A stretch of 64,000 bases of DNA, from NCBI GenBank assembly GCA_030704615.1, contig CM060734.1, positions 34,488,042 to 34,552,041 on the forward strand, read 5' to 3'. Below, piece by piece: positions 44,253-54,399 of this stretch. A program made the position numbers and the translations under genes. The DNA is from Takakia lepidozioides (taxonomy: Eukaryota; Streptophyta; Takakiopsida; Takakiales; Takakiaceae). Each line of letters begins with the position of its first letter. Within the stretch, counting starts at the first letter, position 1. The notes beneath the pieces are model-generated. The model searched no databases. It was not told the DNA's origin and saw only the letters and a program-made list of their open reading frames with translations.

Positions 44253-46990
44253 TCTCTGTCCCTCTCTATTGGGAGTTGGCAGTTTGCTATCAGTGTTGAC
44301 TTCATGTTTTCTCATCCTCTATCAGGCTTTTTCATCCATACCGGATGAGCCACCAGGATGGACACTGAATTACCTCTAGGATGGTTCTTTTGGCCTTTTC
44401 ATTCCTCCTTTATTGACTCTCATCCATACCGGATGACTCACCATGGAAGAAAAGAATTACCTCTATGAAGGTTGCCAACAACATCATGTTTTTCCATCTG
44501 TATCGGATGAAAAACTACTAGGGTGATAATTTTTCATTCCTCTTTTATTGACTCTTTTTATCCATACCGGATGGTCTGGTGAGGAATGATAGAATTACCT
44601 AGATAGAGGTAAGGCGCTGCCACGGATGATATTCCCTACTGTTTCATCCTGACACAAGTGATCTGTCTATGGATGATGTGATTATGGCCTGGAATTGATC
44701 TTTACTACCCATAATTATGATTCATTACGGTGGAAACCCTAACCCATACCCCAAAACCTATTTTTAACCTTGCTGCGGATGAAATCTGTCAGGGTATACG
44801 GATGCGTCCTACTATTTTTCATCCACGGATGAATAATTGGGGGACAACCCTATGTTGTCTCTCCCGCTGTCAGAAGCACGCGACGTGCTTCTGAGCTCGC
44901 GAGGAGAGTGTTATGGCGGACGCGCTTCGGTGGCTGCCGCTGGACGAGCGCCTGGGGGGGGCGCGAAGGCGGCGCCTTGTCTCTCTTGCAGCGGGAAACA
45001 CCGCTATGAATGCACTGGCATCTTCCCTCCTGTGGCTTTTTTTGTGCTTAGCAAGGGTGCTTATGATGGGAAGTTCTCTCCCTCCTTTCTAGTGCCTTGC
45101 GATTGTGCCTGCTTTGCTTCATTGCTTATGTGCTTTGTGGAGGCGGCTTGCTGCGGGTGGTGATGGCGCATAACCCTCTTCCCCAATCGCTTAAGGTGCC
45201 TTTGGAGTTTAGGGATTCTCATGTTCTTATCTCTTTCTCTTGCTTTTGAGTTTCTTAGTTGACATCGATGACAAGTGTGAGGGTCTGTGATTCACCTGGG
45301 GTTCCACAATCCTCACTAACTTGTTGGTTTTTGTGGGGGCTTGTGATGGGACCACGTGAGGATCCTCACCTACTTTGAAGCTTCTTGAGCATGCAGATTA
45401 GGATATGGGCTGAGAAGACCTATGGGTTTTTGCACTGTGAGGTGGTTGCTGCCTGCAGCCCCGATTACAACCCGACTGCTCCTGGTTTGGCATGCTACAT
45501 CCTGGTTTTTGGCCTTTGTCGTTCTGCCGTCGATGCGCAGCTCGGCATGATTGGCCTGTCTCCTGAGGCTTGCATACAAACCATACCCTACCTCTTGATC
45601 TTTGACAGCAGGGCCTGTGGATTATTGAGCTAGGTTATAAGTTCTTTTGGTTTTAGGTGGTATGTTTTTGGCGGTTTTGGGTCTTGAGGGTGGATCCTCG
45701 GTCAGACCCTTCTCCTCTCAGGAAGCGGGCGACACTCTTCTCCTCTCGGGTCCTCCTGGGTGTAAAGTCCAAGGTGCAGGTGAAGAACAGAAATATCCCG
45801 GAAACTTGATCGACCTTTCCCAACATTCCTCACCCTCCCCGTTCAGTACACAGGGTCTGGTCTATCCAACCCGCAGGGCAACCATCGGGGACTTGGCTGC
45901 GGCTCCGTTGTACCTTGTTCCGTCTCTTCCTCGCATATCTCCCCAGCACGAGGGTTGGACAGCCCAAATCCGCACGAGTCAAGTGACTTAAACTCATTTC
46001 TCGCTCCTTGCTCATTATCCTAGTTTCACTTAGTTTGAGGTGGACATGGTGGCCTTGAAGGGTATGACGGCAGCCTGATAAGGCACCGACCTACTCCTTT
46101 TCGGGCCTGTTTCTGTTGAGTACCGGATCACAGTGAGGTGTTCTTTGTATGCTTTAGCATGGAACTCTTGAAGGATGAGGATGGTAAGCTGCAATGGGAT
46201 CCTATCTATAGTTTTGGCTTTGTCATGACATCAGGCCTATGACCTGCAATCTGGTTTTTTATATGCAAAAGAAGCTGGATCTCGGCTGTTCAAGCTGCTT
46301 GTATGTACAAGTCTTGAACCTGCAATTTGACAGGCTGAGTTCACATTCCCTTGACACCTTGTATGATCACATGTCTCGGGGGTGAATACAAATGATATGG
46401 AATTTATTTCATCATGCCCAAGTAGGACTACTTGGTGGCATATTGTGATTCTGACAATTTGCAGGCTGGTCCTTATGCCTTGGCTGATGCATGACCTGCG
46501 ATAATTAATGGCTGAAAATGTAAGATGCTGCAACCTGTGGGTCATATCCAAGATGTATGTGTGAAAACGTGTCTTGAAATGGTAATAGGGTAGGCTGGAC
46601 CATGGTAACTTGCCCTTTGCATGACCTCAGCATTTTTATGCTCCTTCAATACATGACCTGCTGGTAAGGTATGTGTGTAGGCTGAACCAAGAGGCCTTGC
46701 AACTTGCACAGGGGCAGCAATATCTTATCTTGTCCCACACATGAACACATGATTCATTGGCCAAGATGGCCGGATCTCGGGTGTTCAAGATGCTTGCATC
46801 CCCTACATGAACAAACCCCGCCCTCCCACCCTGTTTTATCATGACTGCTTGGGTGATGTCAATTCATGGGAAGCTATGACAAGAATGGAAATGTTAGATG
46901 GTGCCCTGTTTTGGGTTGTTTATGTCTTTAATTGACAATGACCCTAGTGGGTCTTGTCCATGTCTTGACATGACATGAATATCTTCCCTC
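44253..46990 (+). repeat. Inverted repeat arm A of a 44-50 kb palindrome-like structure
   Basis: It matches the reverse complement of 47795-50010 in blocks and in order: 44253-44850 with 49390-50010, 44837-45300 with 48930-49400, 45300-45640 with 48600-48930, 46030-46220 with 48360-48540, and 46780-46985 with 47800-47970. The outer part carries TCATCCATACCGGATGA palindromes at about 44331, 44411, 44491 and 44561. Related sequence also occurs at 52757-53700 and 54400-56500, so it is a repeat family. Confidence 0.78.
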
Positions 46991-47156
46991 TTTTTTTTGC
47001 TGCTCACAAAAATAAACAAACCACAAGGGAGAGAGGGTGTAGAATAAGTTAAAAAGATTATACTCATAAGACGTTGTTTGCCGTAGCCTTGTGGCCATTG
47101 ACCCCGCGCCCAGTTTGAGCGGAAACAAAAGGGATAGAACCTGCCTCTGTCAGGGA

Positions 47157-47790
47157 CTAACGTTGGTAGTAAGACTTACCTTCATATATAGAATTAATCC
47201 GGGTTTTCCAGATATCCTCTAGAAATCCCTTCACACAAGCATCAATCTGTTGTGTGTGATTTGCCCAATAACTAGGCCTCAGGAGGGCCTGGGCTTTTGG
47301 CTCAACCTTGAGACTTTCAAAGTTGGTAAACAGAGGTACAGACACAATTCCCTTGATAGATTTGAAGAGAGTGTCTCTTTGGTGAGAGAACTCCGGATAG
47401 TGTATCAGAAATGAGTATTGTCTTCAGATTGCCCACACAACGGGCAATTGCACTCTCCCTTTCCTCTCTGCTTCTGTTTGCTGTTCAAAGGTAGGCTTCT
47501 TGCCCTGAGTTTAAATTTCAGTCTAGTGCCGAGAGTGGGTAGACCCTTGAGGTCATCCAAGATGTCCTCCCCCATGTCACTGACTGGAAACAAGTTCAGG
47601 GAAGTTTTCTGCCTAACTTCATTTTCATCAGACAATCTCATGGCAACAGACATGGCTGAGGACACTACAGCCTCTAAGTCAGATTTATCAACCCATATTG
47701 CAGATCTGAACTCCAAGGTAGGTCTAATAATGCGACAAAGCATGGTTTTCTTAACCTCAGAGTTGACATCTCTGCAGAAAAAATTAAAAA
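47157..47790 (-). pseudogene. C-terminal fragment of a LINE-like reverse transcriptase
   Basis: The minus-strand frame reads VKKTMLCRIIRPTLEFRSA, then WVDKSDLEAVVSSAM, and CPLCGQSEDNTHFLIHYPEF after a one-base shift. The pattern (RP-LE-x-VW followed by C-x2-C ... H-x-C-like) is the region after the RT domain in many non-LTR retrotransposons. It continues into SVPLFTNFESLKVEPKAQAL. A splice-acceptor-like TTTTTTCTGCAG precedes it and a GTAAGT donor follows IYE, so a spliced gene is an alternative. It occupies the spacer between the inverted arms. Confidence 0.5.
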
Positions 47791-47794
47791 GAGA

Positions 47795-50010
47795 GAGGGA
47801 AGATATTCATGTCATGTCAAGACATGGACAAGACCCACTAGGGTCATTGTCAATTAAAGACATAAACAGCCCAAACAGGGCACCATCTAACATTTCCATT
47901 CTTGTCATAGCTTCCCATGAATTGACATCACCCAATCAGTCATGATAAAACAGGGTGGGAGGGCGGGGTTTGTTCATGTAGGGGATACAAGCATCTTGAA
48001 CACCCGAGATCTGGCCATCTTGGCCAATGAATCATTAAATTGCAGGTCACGAGCCTGGTGTCATGACAAGGTCAAAATCACTGATTGCAACACCTTACCT
48101 TATCAGCATAGGGTCATGCATAAGCAAAGCATAAGGACCAACCTGCAATATTTCAGAATCAGGACATGCCTCCAAGCAATCCACTTGGGCATGATAAAAC
48201 AAATTCCATACCATTTGTAATCACCCCAGACGTCTAATCATACAAGGCGTCAAGGGAATGTGAGATCAGCCTGTCATATTGCAAATTCAAGACATGTACA
48301 CACAAGCATCTTGAAAACTCAGATTGCAGGTCATAGGCCTGATGTCATGACAAGGCCAAAACTATAGGTAGGATTCCATTACAGCTTACCATCCTCATCC
48401 TTCAAGAGGTCCATGCTAAAGCTTGCAAAGAACACCTCACTATGATCCATCACACACCAGAAACAGGCCCGAAAAGGAGCAGGTCGGTGCCTTATCAGGC
48501 TGCCGCCATAACATTCAAAGCCACCATGTTCGTAGAGACCCAAAACCGCCAAAAACATACCACATAAAACCAGATCTTCTATGGCCCAATGAACTTACAT
48601 CCTAGCTCAATAATCCATAGGCCCTGCTGTCAAAGATCAAAAGATGGGGTATGGTTTGTATGCAGGCCTCAGGAAACAGGCCAGACAGGTCGAGCTGCCC
48701 ATTGACGGCAGAACGACAAAGGCCAAAACATAGGCTGTAGCATGCCAAACCAGGAGCAGTCGGGTTGAAATTGGGGCTGCAGGCAGCGGCCATCTCACAG
48801 CGCAATAACTCACAGGTCTCCTTAGCCCATATCCCAACTGCATGCTCAAGAAACTTCAAAGTAGGTGAGGATCCTCACCTGGTCCCATCACAAGCCCCCA
48901 CAAAATCAACAGATTAGTGAGGATTGTGGAACCCCAGGTGAATCACAGACCCTCACACTTATCGATGTCAACTAAGAAACTCAAAAGCAAGAGAAGAAGA
49001 TAAGAACATGAGGATCCCTAAACTCCAAAGGCACCTTAAGTGATTGGGGAAGAGGGTTATGCGCCATCACCACCCGTAGCAAGCCGCCTCCACAAAGCTC
49101 ATGAGCAATGAAGCAAAGCAGGCAAAAACGCAAGGCACCAGAAAGGAGGGAGAGAAACTTCCCAGCACTTCCCATCTTAAAAGCCAGAGGAGAGAAGATG
49201 CCACTGCATTCACAGCAGTGTTTCCCGCTGCAAGAGAGACAAGGCGCCGCCTTCGCGCCTCCCCATGCACTTATCTAGCATGGGTACGACACCACAGATG
49301 GGGCAGCCACCAAAGCACGTCCGCCATAAACACTCTCCCCGCGAGCTCAGAAGCACATCGCGTGCTTCTGACAGCGGGAGAGACAACATAAGGTTTTTTT
49401 TCCCCGATTTTTCATCCGTGGATGAAAAATAGTAGAACACAACCTTCTACCCTGACGGATTTCATCCGCAACAGGGTTAAAAAGAGGTTTTAGGGTAGGG
49501 GTTAGGGTTTCCCCCGTAATTAATCATAATTATGGGTAGTAAAGATCAATTCCAGGCCATAATCACGTCATCCATAAACAGATCACTATGTCAGGATGAA
49601 AAAGTAGGAAATATCATCTGTGGCACAGATCATCCACCTAGGTAATTCATCATTCCTCACTAGACCATCCGGTATGGATAAAAAGAGTCAATGAAAGAGG
49701 AATGAAAAAAATTATTATCCTGGTAGTTTTTCAACCGGTATGGATGAAAAACGTGATGTTGTTGGCAACCTTCATAGAGGTAATTTTTTCATTCCATTAT
49801 GACTCATCCGGTATGGATGAGAGTCAATAAAAGAGGAATGAAGAAGCCAAAAAGAACTTCCTAGAGGTAATTCAGTGTCTGTCCTGGTGGCTCATCCGGT
49901 ATGGATGAAAAAACCGATAGAGGATGGATGAGCCTCTGTCAAAACTTCATCCGGTATGGGTGAAAAAACAGGAAATCAACACTGATAGCAAACTGCCGGT
50001 TCCCAGTAGA
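47795..50010 (-). repeat. Inverted repeat arm B
   Basis: This is the reverse-complement counterpart of arm A. It includes repeated TCATCCGGTATGGATGA near 49665, 49735, 49805, 49895 and 49945, each near GAATTACC/GGTAATTC and AAGAGGAATGAA. A GGGGTTAGGGTTT patch at 49500 is telomere-like but isolated. Confidence 0.78.
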
Positions 50011-50026
50011 GAGGGAGACAGAGGGA

Positions 50027-50112
50027 GAGAGGGGGCAACAAAGAAAAAACAAAAAGGTGGGGGGGGGAGTGACTGAGCAGATGCTGCTCAGTCCCCCCCC
50101 CCCCCCCCCCCC
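50027..50112. repeat. G-run/C-run hairpin, right
   Basis: GACTGAGCAG-ATG-CTGCTCAGTC is a perfect 10 bp stem, extended by a G run on the left and a C run on the right. Beyond these, AACAAAAAGG and CCTCTTTTTCTTTTTGTTTC mirror each other. It looks like a head-to-head junction of two repeat ends. Confidence 0.7.
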
Positions 50113-50145
50113 AACCTTCCTCTTTTTCTTTTTGTTTCCTGATCT

Positions 50146-50419
50146 CTCCCTCTCTCCCTCTCCCTCTATAACTCTTTGGATTTCATCTGGCCTTAACCTT
50201 TTGAGGTTATTTAGTTTTTCATCCCTGCCTTTTTCATCCAAATCTGGATGATTTTATTTTATTATTGGATGATGAAACTTAATATACAGAAAGCTAGAGT
50301 TACCATCTATTTTTTTCATCTAAACTGGATGATCTACATAAATAATGGTTACCTATTATAAAATCCAAGAGAATAATAAAACTACCATCATAAATGATGG
50401 CAGTTATTAAACCTAAGCC
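50146..50419 (+). repeat. Left flanking repeat (pLTR) of the Penelope-like element
   Basis: About 274 bases that read as identical to 52482-52755, from CTCTCCCTCTATAACTC to TTATTAAACCTAAGCC. They contain TTTTTCATCC...GGATGA palindromes like those in arms A and B. Confidence 0.85.
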
Positions 50420-52190
50420 GTACGTACGTACCATGGACCTAAATATTATTAGACACGCAAGGCTGAAAGAACTATTCAGCCTAGGTATGAATCACATCCC
50501 TCTCAAACGTACCTTGCTGAAAGACGTTGTTGAACAAGTGTCTTTGGCTTTCCATAGAACCTGTGAAATTTTACATATAGACCCATGTGAATCTTGGGCC
50601 GCATCCTGCAGCCAAAGGGTAAAAAACACATGCTGGGATAGATTGAAACAAAAAGCCGGCAGAGGAAGGTACGACTTCACTCACCATGAGCGCAATCCTC
50701 TTACTGTAAAAGAGGCAAAAGATGAACTTTCATGGCTTCTCAATCACCTGTATTTTTCCTGTCTTGACAAGGCTAACAACAACGTATGTTTTATGTGTGT
50801 GAAGCACATAAGAACTCAAGCCTTCCACAGATTGATGGGTAAAGACTTTACACCATGCAAACAAGCTAAGGTATGGCTGCCACCTGACCTTGTTCTAGGA
50901 AACATTTCCGTGGAAATACAGAGTCTGATTCCGGAGATACCTGCTCCCTCCTGTAGATTACCTTACATTATGGGAATCTACAAGCTACATAAGAAAAAAT
51001 ACAGATGGATTACCAATGCCCATAAATGTGTTTTCAGTGAACTTGCTAGCCTTCTTACAAGGGCTACCATGGATCTTCTACCATTGATAAAAGAATGGGC
51101 CAAGACAAGGCTGGATACTTATGAGCAATTTTTCAAAGTATCTACTGCTATGTATTGGATTATTGACTCCATCACCGACTTTACACTAAACCTGCCTGAA
51201 AAAGTCCATAACATCTTTGTTGCTGACATTACACAATGCTATGAGAACATACCTTTGACAGGACAGGATAACTTAGGGGACGCCATTGAATACGTGGTGA
51301 AGATTGCATTCCAGCAACACCATCGGTCTCACCCCCGAGCACGTCATACTCTATGGATTCCAGCCAAAAACGGTACTTTCGGAAAAAGTAGATGGGGCAC
51401 GTCTTCCCCAAAATCAGGTACTTGGATTGAACTTTCTGAAGTCAAACTACTTATGCTCCACAAATGGCTTATGTCACACTGTTTTGTCGCCTTAGGGGAC
51501 CGTGTGTGGCAGCAGATTTCTGGAATACCTATGGGTTTTTCATGCTCACCATTATGGTGCAACATGTACTTCCTTTCTTATGAAATCAAATTCATCTTAA
51601 GGCTTGCAGCTTTAGGACAATTCCAGCTTATGCCTATGTTTAAATCTGCCTTCAGATACATTGATGATATATGCTGGCTGAATGTGGGTGATGCAATGCT
51701 ATTCCTGGACCCACGGGCAGACAGAAGCAACAACAACCCTTGGTGGGTCTACCCACTCAATGTAGTGGAGATCAAACCTGAGCTACTACGCACTAAAAAC
51801 GATTCCCAATACGTGGGGTTGGAAGCTTGTTTCATGAATATCCAGATTACAGTCGCAAACTGTGATACAGGTGAGTTCCATTTCCAGAAATATGACAAGA
51901 GAAGACTACTTCCTTTCTCTTACACTCAATATATCCAGTTCTTATCCAATAGGCCTGTGAATCAATCTTACAACATTGTGATTTCACAAGCTGTGCCTAT
52001 TCTATACATTTCCAGCAATGCTGATTTGGCTGGGAAGGAGTGTAGCATTCTGATTAACACTCTTGGGAGGAATGGTTTCAAGACCAGAAAACTTGCTCGT
52101 ATCTTGACAAAATTCCTTGAACGTGGTTCATTCCCTGGCCTGCTCTTCCCTGTACAAGAGCTTATTGAGAAACTGAAAGGTACTTTCTAA
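50394..52190 (+). CDS. Penelope-like reverse transcriptase, intact 598-codon frame
   Basis: RT motifs in order are GIYKLHKKKYRWITNAHK (residues 194-211, the PLE-type core 2 region), FVADITQCYENIP (motif A, Asp278), SGIPMGFSCSPLWCN (motif B, 376-390) and FRYIDDICWL (motif C, Asp-Asp 424-425). This arrangement is that of Penelope-like elements, related to telomerase, and not of LTR or LINE RTs. No GIY-YIG endonuclease is visible before or after the RT, as in the endonuclease-deficient PLEs known from telomeres of rotifers, fungi and some plants. The ATG at 50394 lies within the left flanking repeat; MDLN at 50433 is an alternative start. No stop or frameshift interrupts the frame. Confidence 0.85.
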   Translation: MMAVIKPKPYVRTMDLNIIRHARLKELFSLGMNHIPLKRTLLKDVVEQVSLAFHRTCEILHIDPCESWAASCSQRVKNTCWDRLKQKAGRGRYDFTHHERNPLTVKEAKDELSWLLNHLYFSCLDKANNNVCFMCVKHIRTQAFHRLMGKDFTPCKQAKVWLPPDLVLGNISVEIQSLIPEIPAPSCRLPYIMGIYKLHKKKYRWITNAHKCVFSELASLLTRATMDLLPLIKEWAKTRLDTYEQFFKVSTAMYWIIDSITDFTLNLPEKVHNIFVADITQCYENIPLTGQDNLGDAIEYVVKIAFQQHHRSHPRARHTLWIPAKNGTFGKSRWGTSSPKSGTWIELSEVKLLMLHKWLMSHCFVALGDRVWQQISGIPMGFSCSPLWCNMYFLSYEIKFILRLAALGQFQLMPMFKSAFRYIDDICWLNVGDAMLFLDPRADRSNNNPWWVYPLNVVEIKPELLRTKNDSQYVGLEACFMNIQITVANCDTGEFHFQKYDKRRLLPFSYTQYIQFLSNRPVNQSYNIVISQAVPILYISSNADLAGKECSILINTLGRNGFKTRKLARILTKFLERGSFPGLLFPVQELIEKLKGTF

Positions 52191-52392
52191 AAACTTATAC
52201 AGAGCTAAGTTATACCATTGAACTCTACGTTCTTTTCTAAGTGATACTATACTAGTGTTGCTATGATACATTTTATGCCATCGTTTCATTCTTGATCCGA
52301 GGAAGTGAGGATGTAGGATTCTACTCCTTTGGATAAATATTATCTGAGGATAGAACTACATGGAAGAGGGAAAACCTTATGAGAAGAGGTCT

Positions 52393-52442
52393 GGTATGCA
52401 CTCCCTTACGGGGTGAGTGCATACCACACTCACTCCGTAAGG
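52393..52442 (+). other. Two mutually exclusive hairpins after the RT gene
   Basis: GGTATGCACTC (52393-52403) pairs with GAGTGCATACC (52415-52425). Alternatively CCTTACGG...GTGAGTG (52404-52419) pairs with CACTCAC...CCGTAAGG (52427-52442). The strands overlap, so only one can form at a time. Confidence 0.65.
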
Positions 52443-52481
52443 TTCTGCCATGCCAGGGGATTGGCTGGTGGGTCCCTCTCT

Positions 52482-52755
52482 CTCCCTCTCTCCCTCTCCC
52501 TCTATAACTCTTTGGATTTCATCTGGCCTTAACCTTTTGAGGTTATTTAGTTTTTCATCCCTGCCTTTTTCATCCAAATCTGGATGATTTTATTTTATTA
52601 TTGGATGATGAAACTTAATATACAGAAAGCTAGAGTTACCATCTATTTTTTTCATCTAAACTGGATGATCTACATAAATAATGGTTACCTATTATAAAAT
52701 CCAAGAGAATAATAAAACTACCATCATAAATGATGGCAGTTATTAAACCTAAGCC
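52482..52755 (+). repeat. Right flanking repeat (pLTR) of the Penelope-like element
   Basis: A direct repeat of 50146-50419 with no difference that I can find. Identity of the flanking repeats points to a recent insertion or to recent conversion. Confidence 0.85.
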
Positions 52756-52756
52756 T

Positions 52757-53700
52757 ATACCATAACCCTAAGAGATACATTTCTATGGGATGTCATCCAG
52801 TGACAAAATGCCTCTCTTGGTAAAATGTGATATTTCATCCATCCTGGATGAAAAATCGGGAAGTTTTGCCCTAAGCAGGCCGACACACTTCACAGCACTG
52901 AACTCGTGCTTCAGTGAACCTTGATGATGCGCCGTATAAACCTGCTCCCCTGCTGCTACATGGTACTCGTGATTGCTGGCTCTTGGGATGCGCATTGGTG
53001 GTTAAACAGATTCTTCTATGGCAGACGACAAAGCCGTGATTGCTCTGATCAGGAACTCATGGTTCTTTATTTTGCAGCGGCGCTTTTACTCCTTGTTGGG
53101 AAGTACTCTATCCCTATTTATCTACAGATTACATGTTGCTCTCTCTTTGTGTATAAGCCATTCTCTATCTGTGAACGCTTCTACTCTGATTGCGTTCTGT
53201 TGGAGACGATCTGTTGGACGCCATGGCGCAGGGCATACCACAAACACTCAAGGTTTTTTGAGTTTACCATTGCTTGAATTGTGATCTATACTTGCTTTAG
53301 AATTCAACACTGATATGGATAGCAACTGTGAAGACCTGCCATTTACCTGCTGCATCCTCACTAACACACATCGCTATGTGGTGGTTTTTGGGATGGGCAC
53401 AGGTGAGGGTCTTCACTTGTCTTGATTTCTTGAAGCTTGCAATTCCTGTTCTTGCAAGTGTGGATACTGCTGCTGCCTAAGCTGCTGATGCCATCTGCTG
53501 TTTCAAACTGCCACCATGCCGCTTCAGACCTGCTCCAAGATGGCTCCAATGAGGATCTGCTTCTCTCCTTACCCCTGTTTATGGTTTTTTACAACCACAT
53601 TTGCATGTGTAGGAGTTTAGCTATGAAGGATACAAGGATACAAAATAGCAGTTATTACTTTGACTGCCTTGATACTTGGCTCTGAAATGAGAACTCTTGG
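52757..53700 (+). repeat. Diverged copy of the arm A repeat
   Basis: CCATAACCCTAAG, TTTCATCCATCCTGGATGAAA and the later block GCTCTTGGGATGCGCATTGG ... GGAAGTACTCTATCCC correspond in order to parts of arm A, with heavy divergence. No gene is recognised. Confidence 0.5.
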
Positions 53701-53756
53701 TATGACTCTGATGGATCAAAATGATAGGCTTTGATAGATAACACACATTCTTCAAG

Positions 53757-54287
53757 GCCCTCATATCAATCGAGACCCATCCTTATTTCCTGCGTGAATC
53801 ATTGGTGAATTTTTGCCAGAAGCATGGGATAGCTGTCACTGCCCACACCCCATTGGGTGGTGGGGTTGCTAACACTAATGGTTTGTCGCCATTTCGTGTC
53901 TTGATGACCCTGTTCTTCAGGTCTGCATCTTCCCTAAGTGCTCCCTTATGAATTATAGACTTAGTTGTGATTCCATTCACTAGTCTATGTAAGGAGTGAT
54001 CTCTCGCTTCCCTCTCTCGCTTCCCTCTCTCTCTTACACACACTACAAACAAACTATAGGCATTGGCAAGAAAGTACAACAAGACATCGGCACAAATTGC
54101 GCTGCGCTGGGGCATTGAGCGCAAGACAATTGTCATTCCTAAGTCAGACAAGATGGAGAGATTGAAGCAGAACCTTGATGTCTTTGACTTTGAGTTGACA
54201 GATGATGATATCAAGACCATCAAGTCCCTTGACAAAAGACAGCGCACCAACAACCTTGAGAAATATTGGGGTATCAATTTCTACTGA
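53757..54287 (+). pseudogene. Aldo-keto reductase, last two exons
   Basis: Exon 53757-53920 reads ALISIETHPYFLRESLVNFC and KHGIAVTAHTPLGGGVANT; a one-base deletion then shifts to WFVAISCLDDPVLQ. After an intron (GTCTGC ... CTATAG), exon 54060-54287 reads ALARKYNKTSAQIALRWGIE, RKTIVIPKSDKMERLKQN and ends EKYWGINFY with a stop. This is the C-terminal third of plant aldose-6-phosphate (mannose/sorbitol-6-phosphate) reductase-like proteins, including the IPKS cofactor-binding segment. The N-terminal exons are on the opposite strand at 56544-58802. Confidence 0.88.
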
Positions 54288-54399
54288 GGATAAGTTTGAT
54301 CTGAGCACTTCATTCTTATTTGATATGTAGGCTGTCTATTACAATCTGGCATATCAAATATTTGGCTTGCAATTTAGTCATGGTCCTGTTTCTGAAATT

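Noticed and set aside
49494-49520. Possible telomere repeat (GGTTAGGGTTT) near the Penelope-like element
   Set aside because: Only one or two imperfect units are present here and at 44740; there is no array, so no telomere or subtelomere can be claimed.
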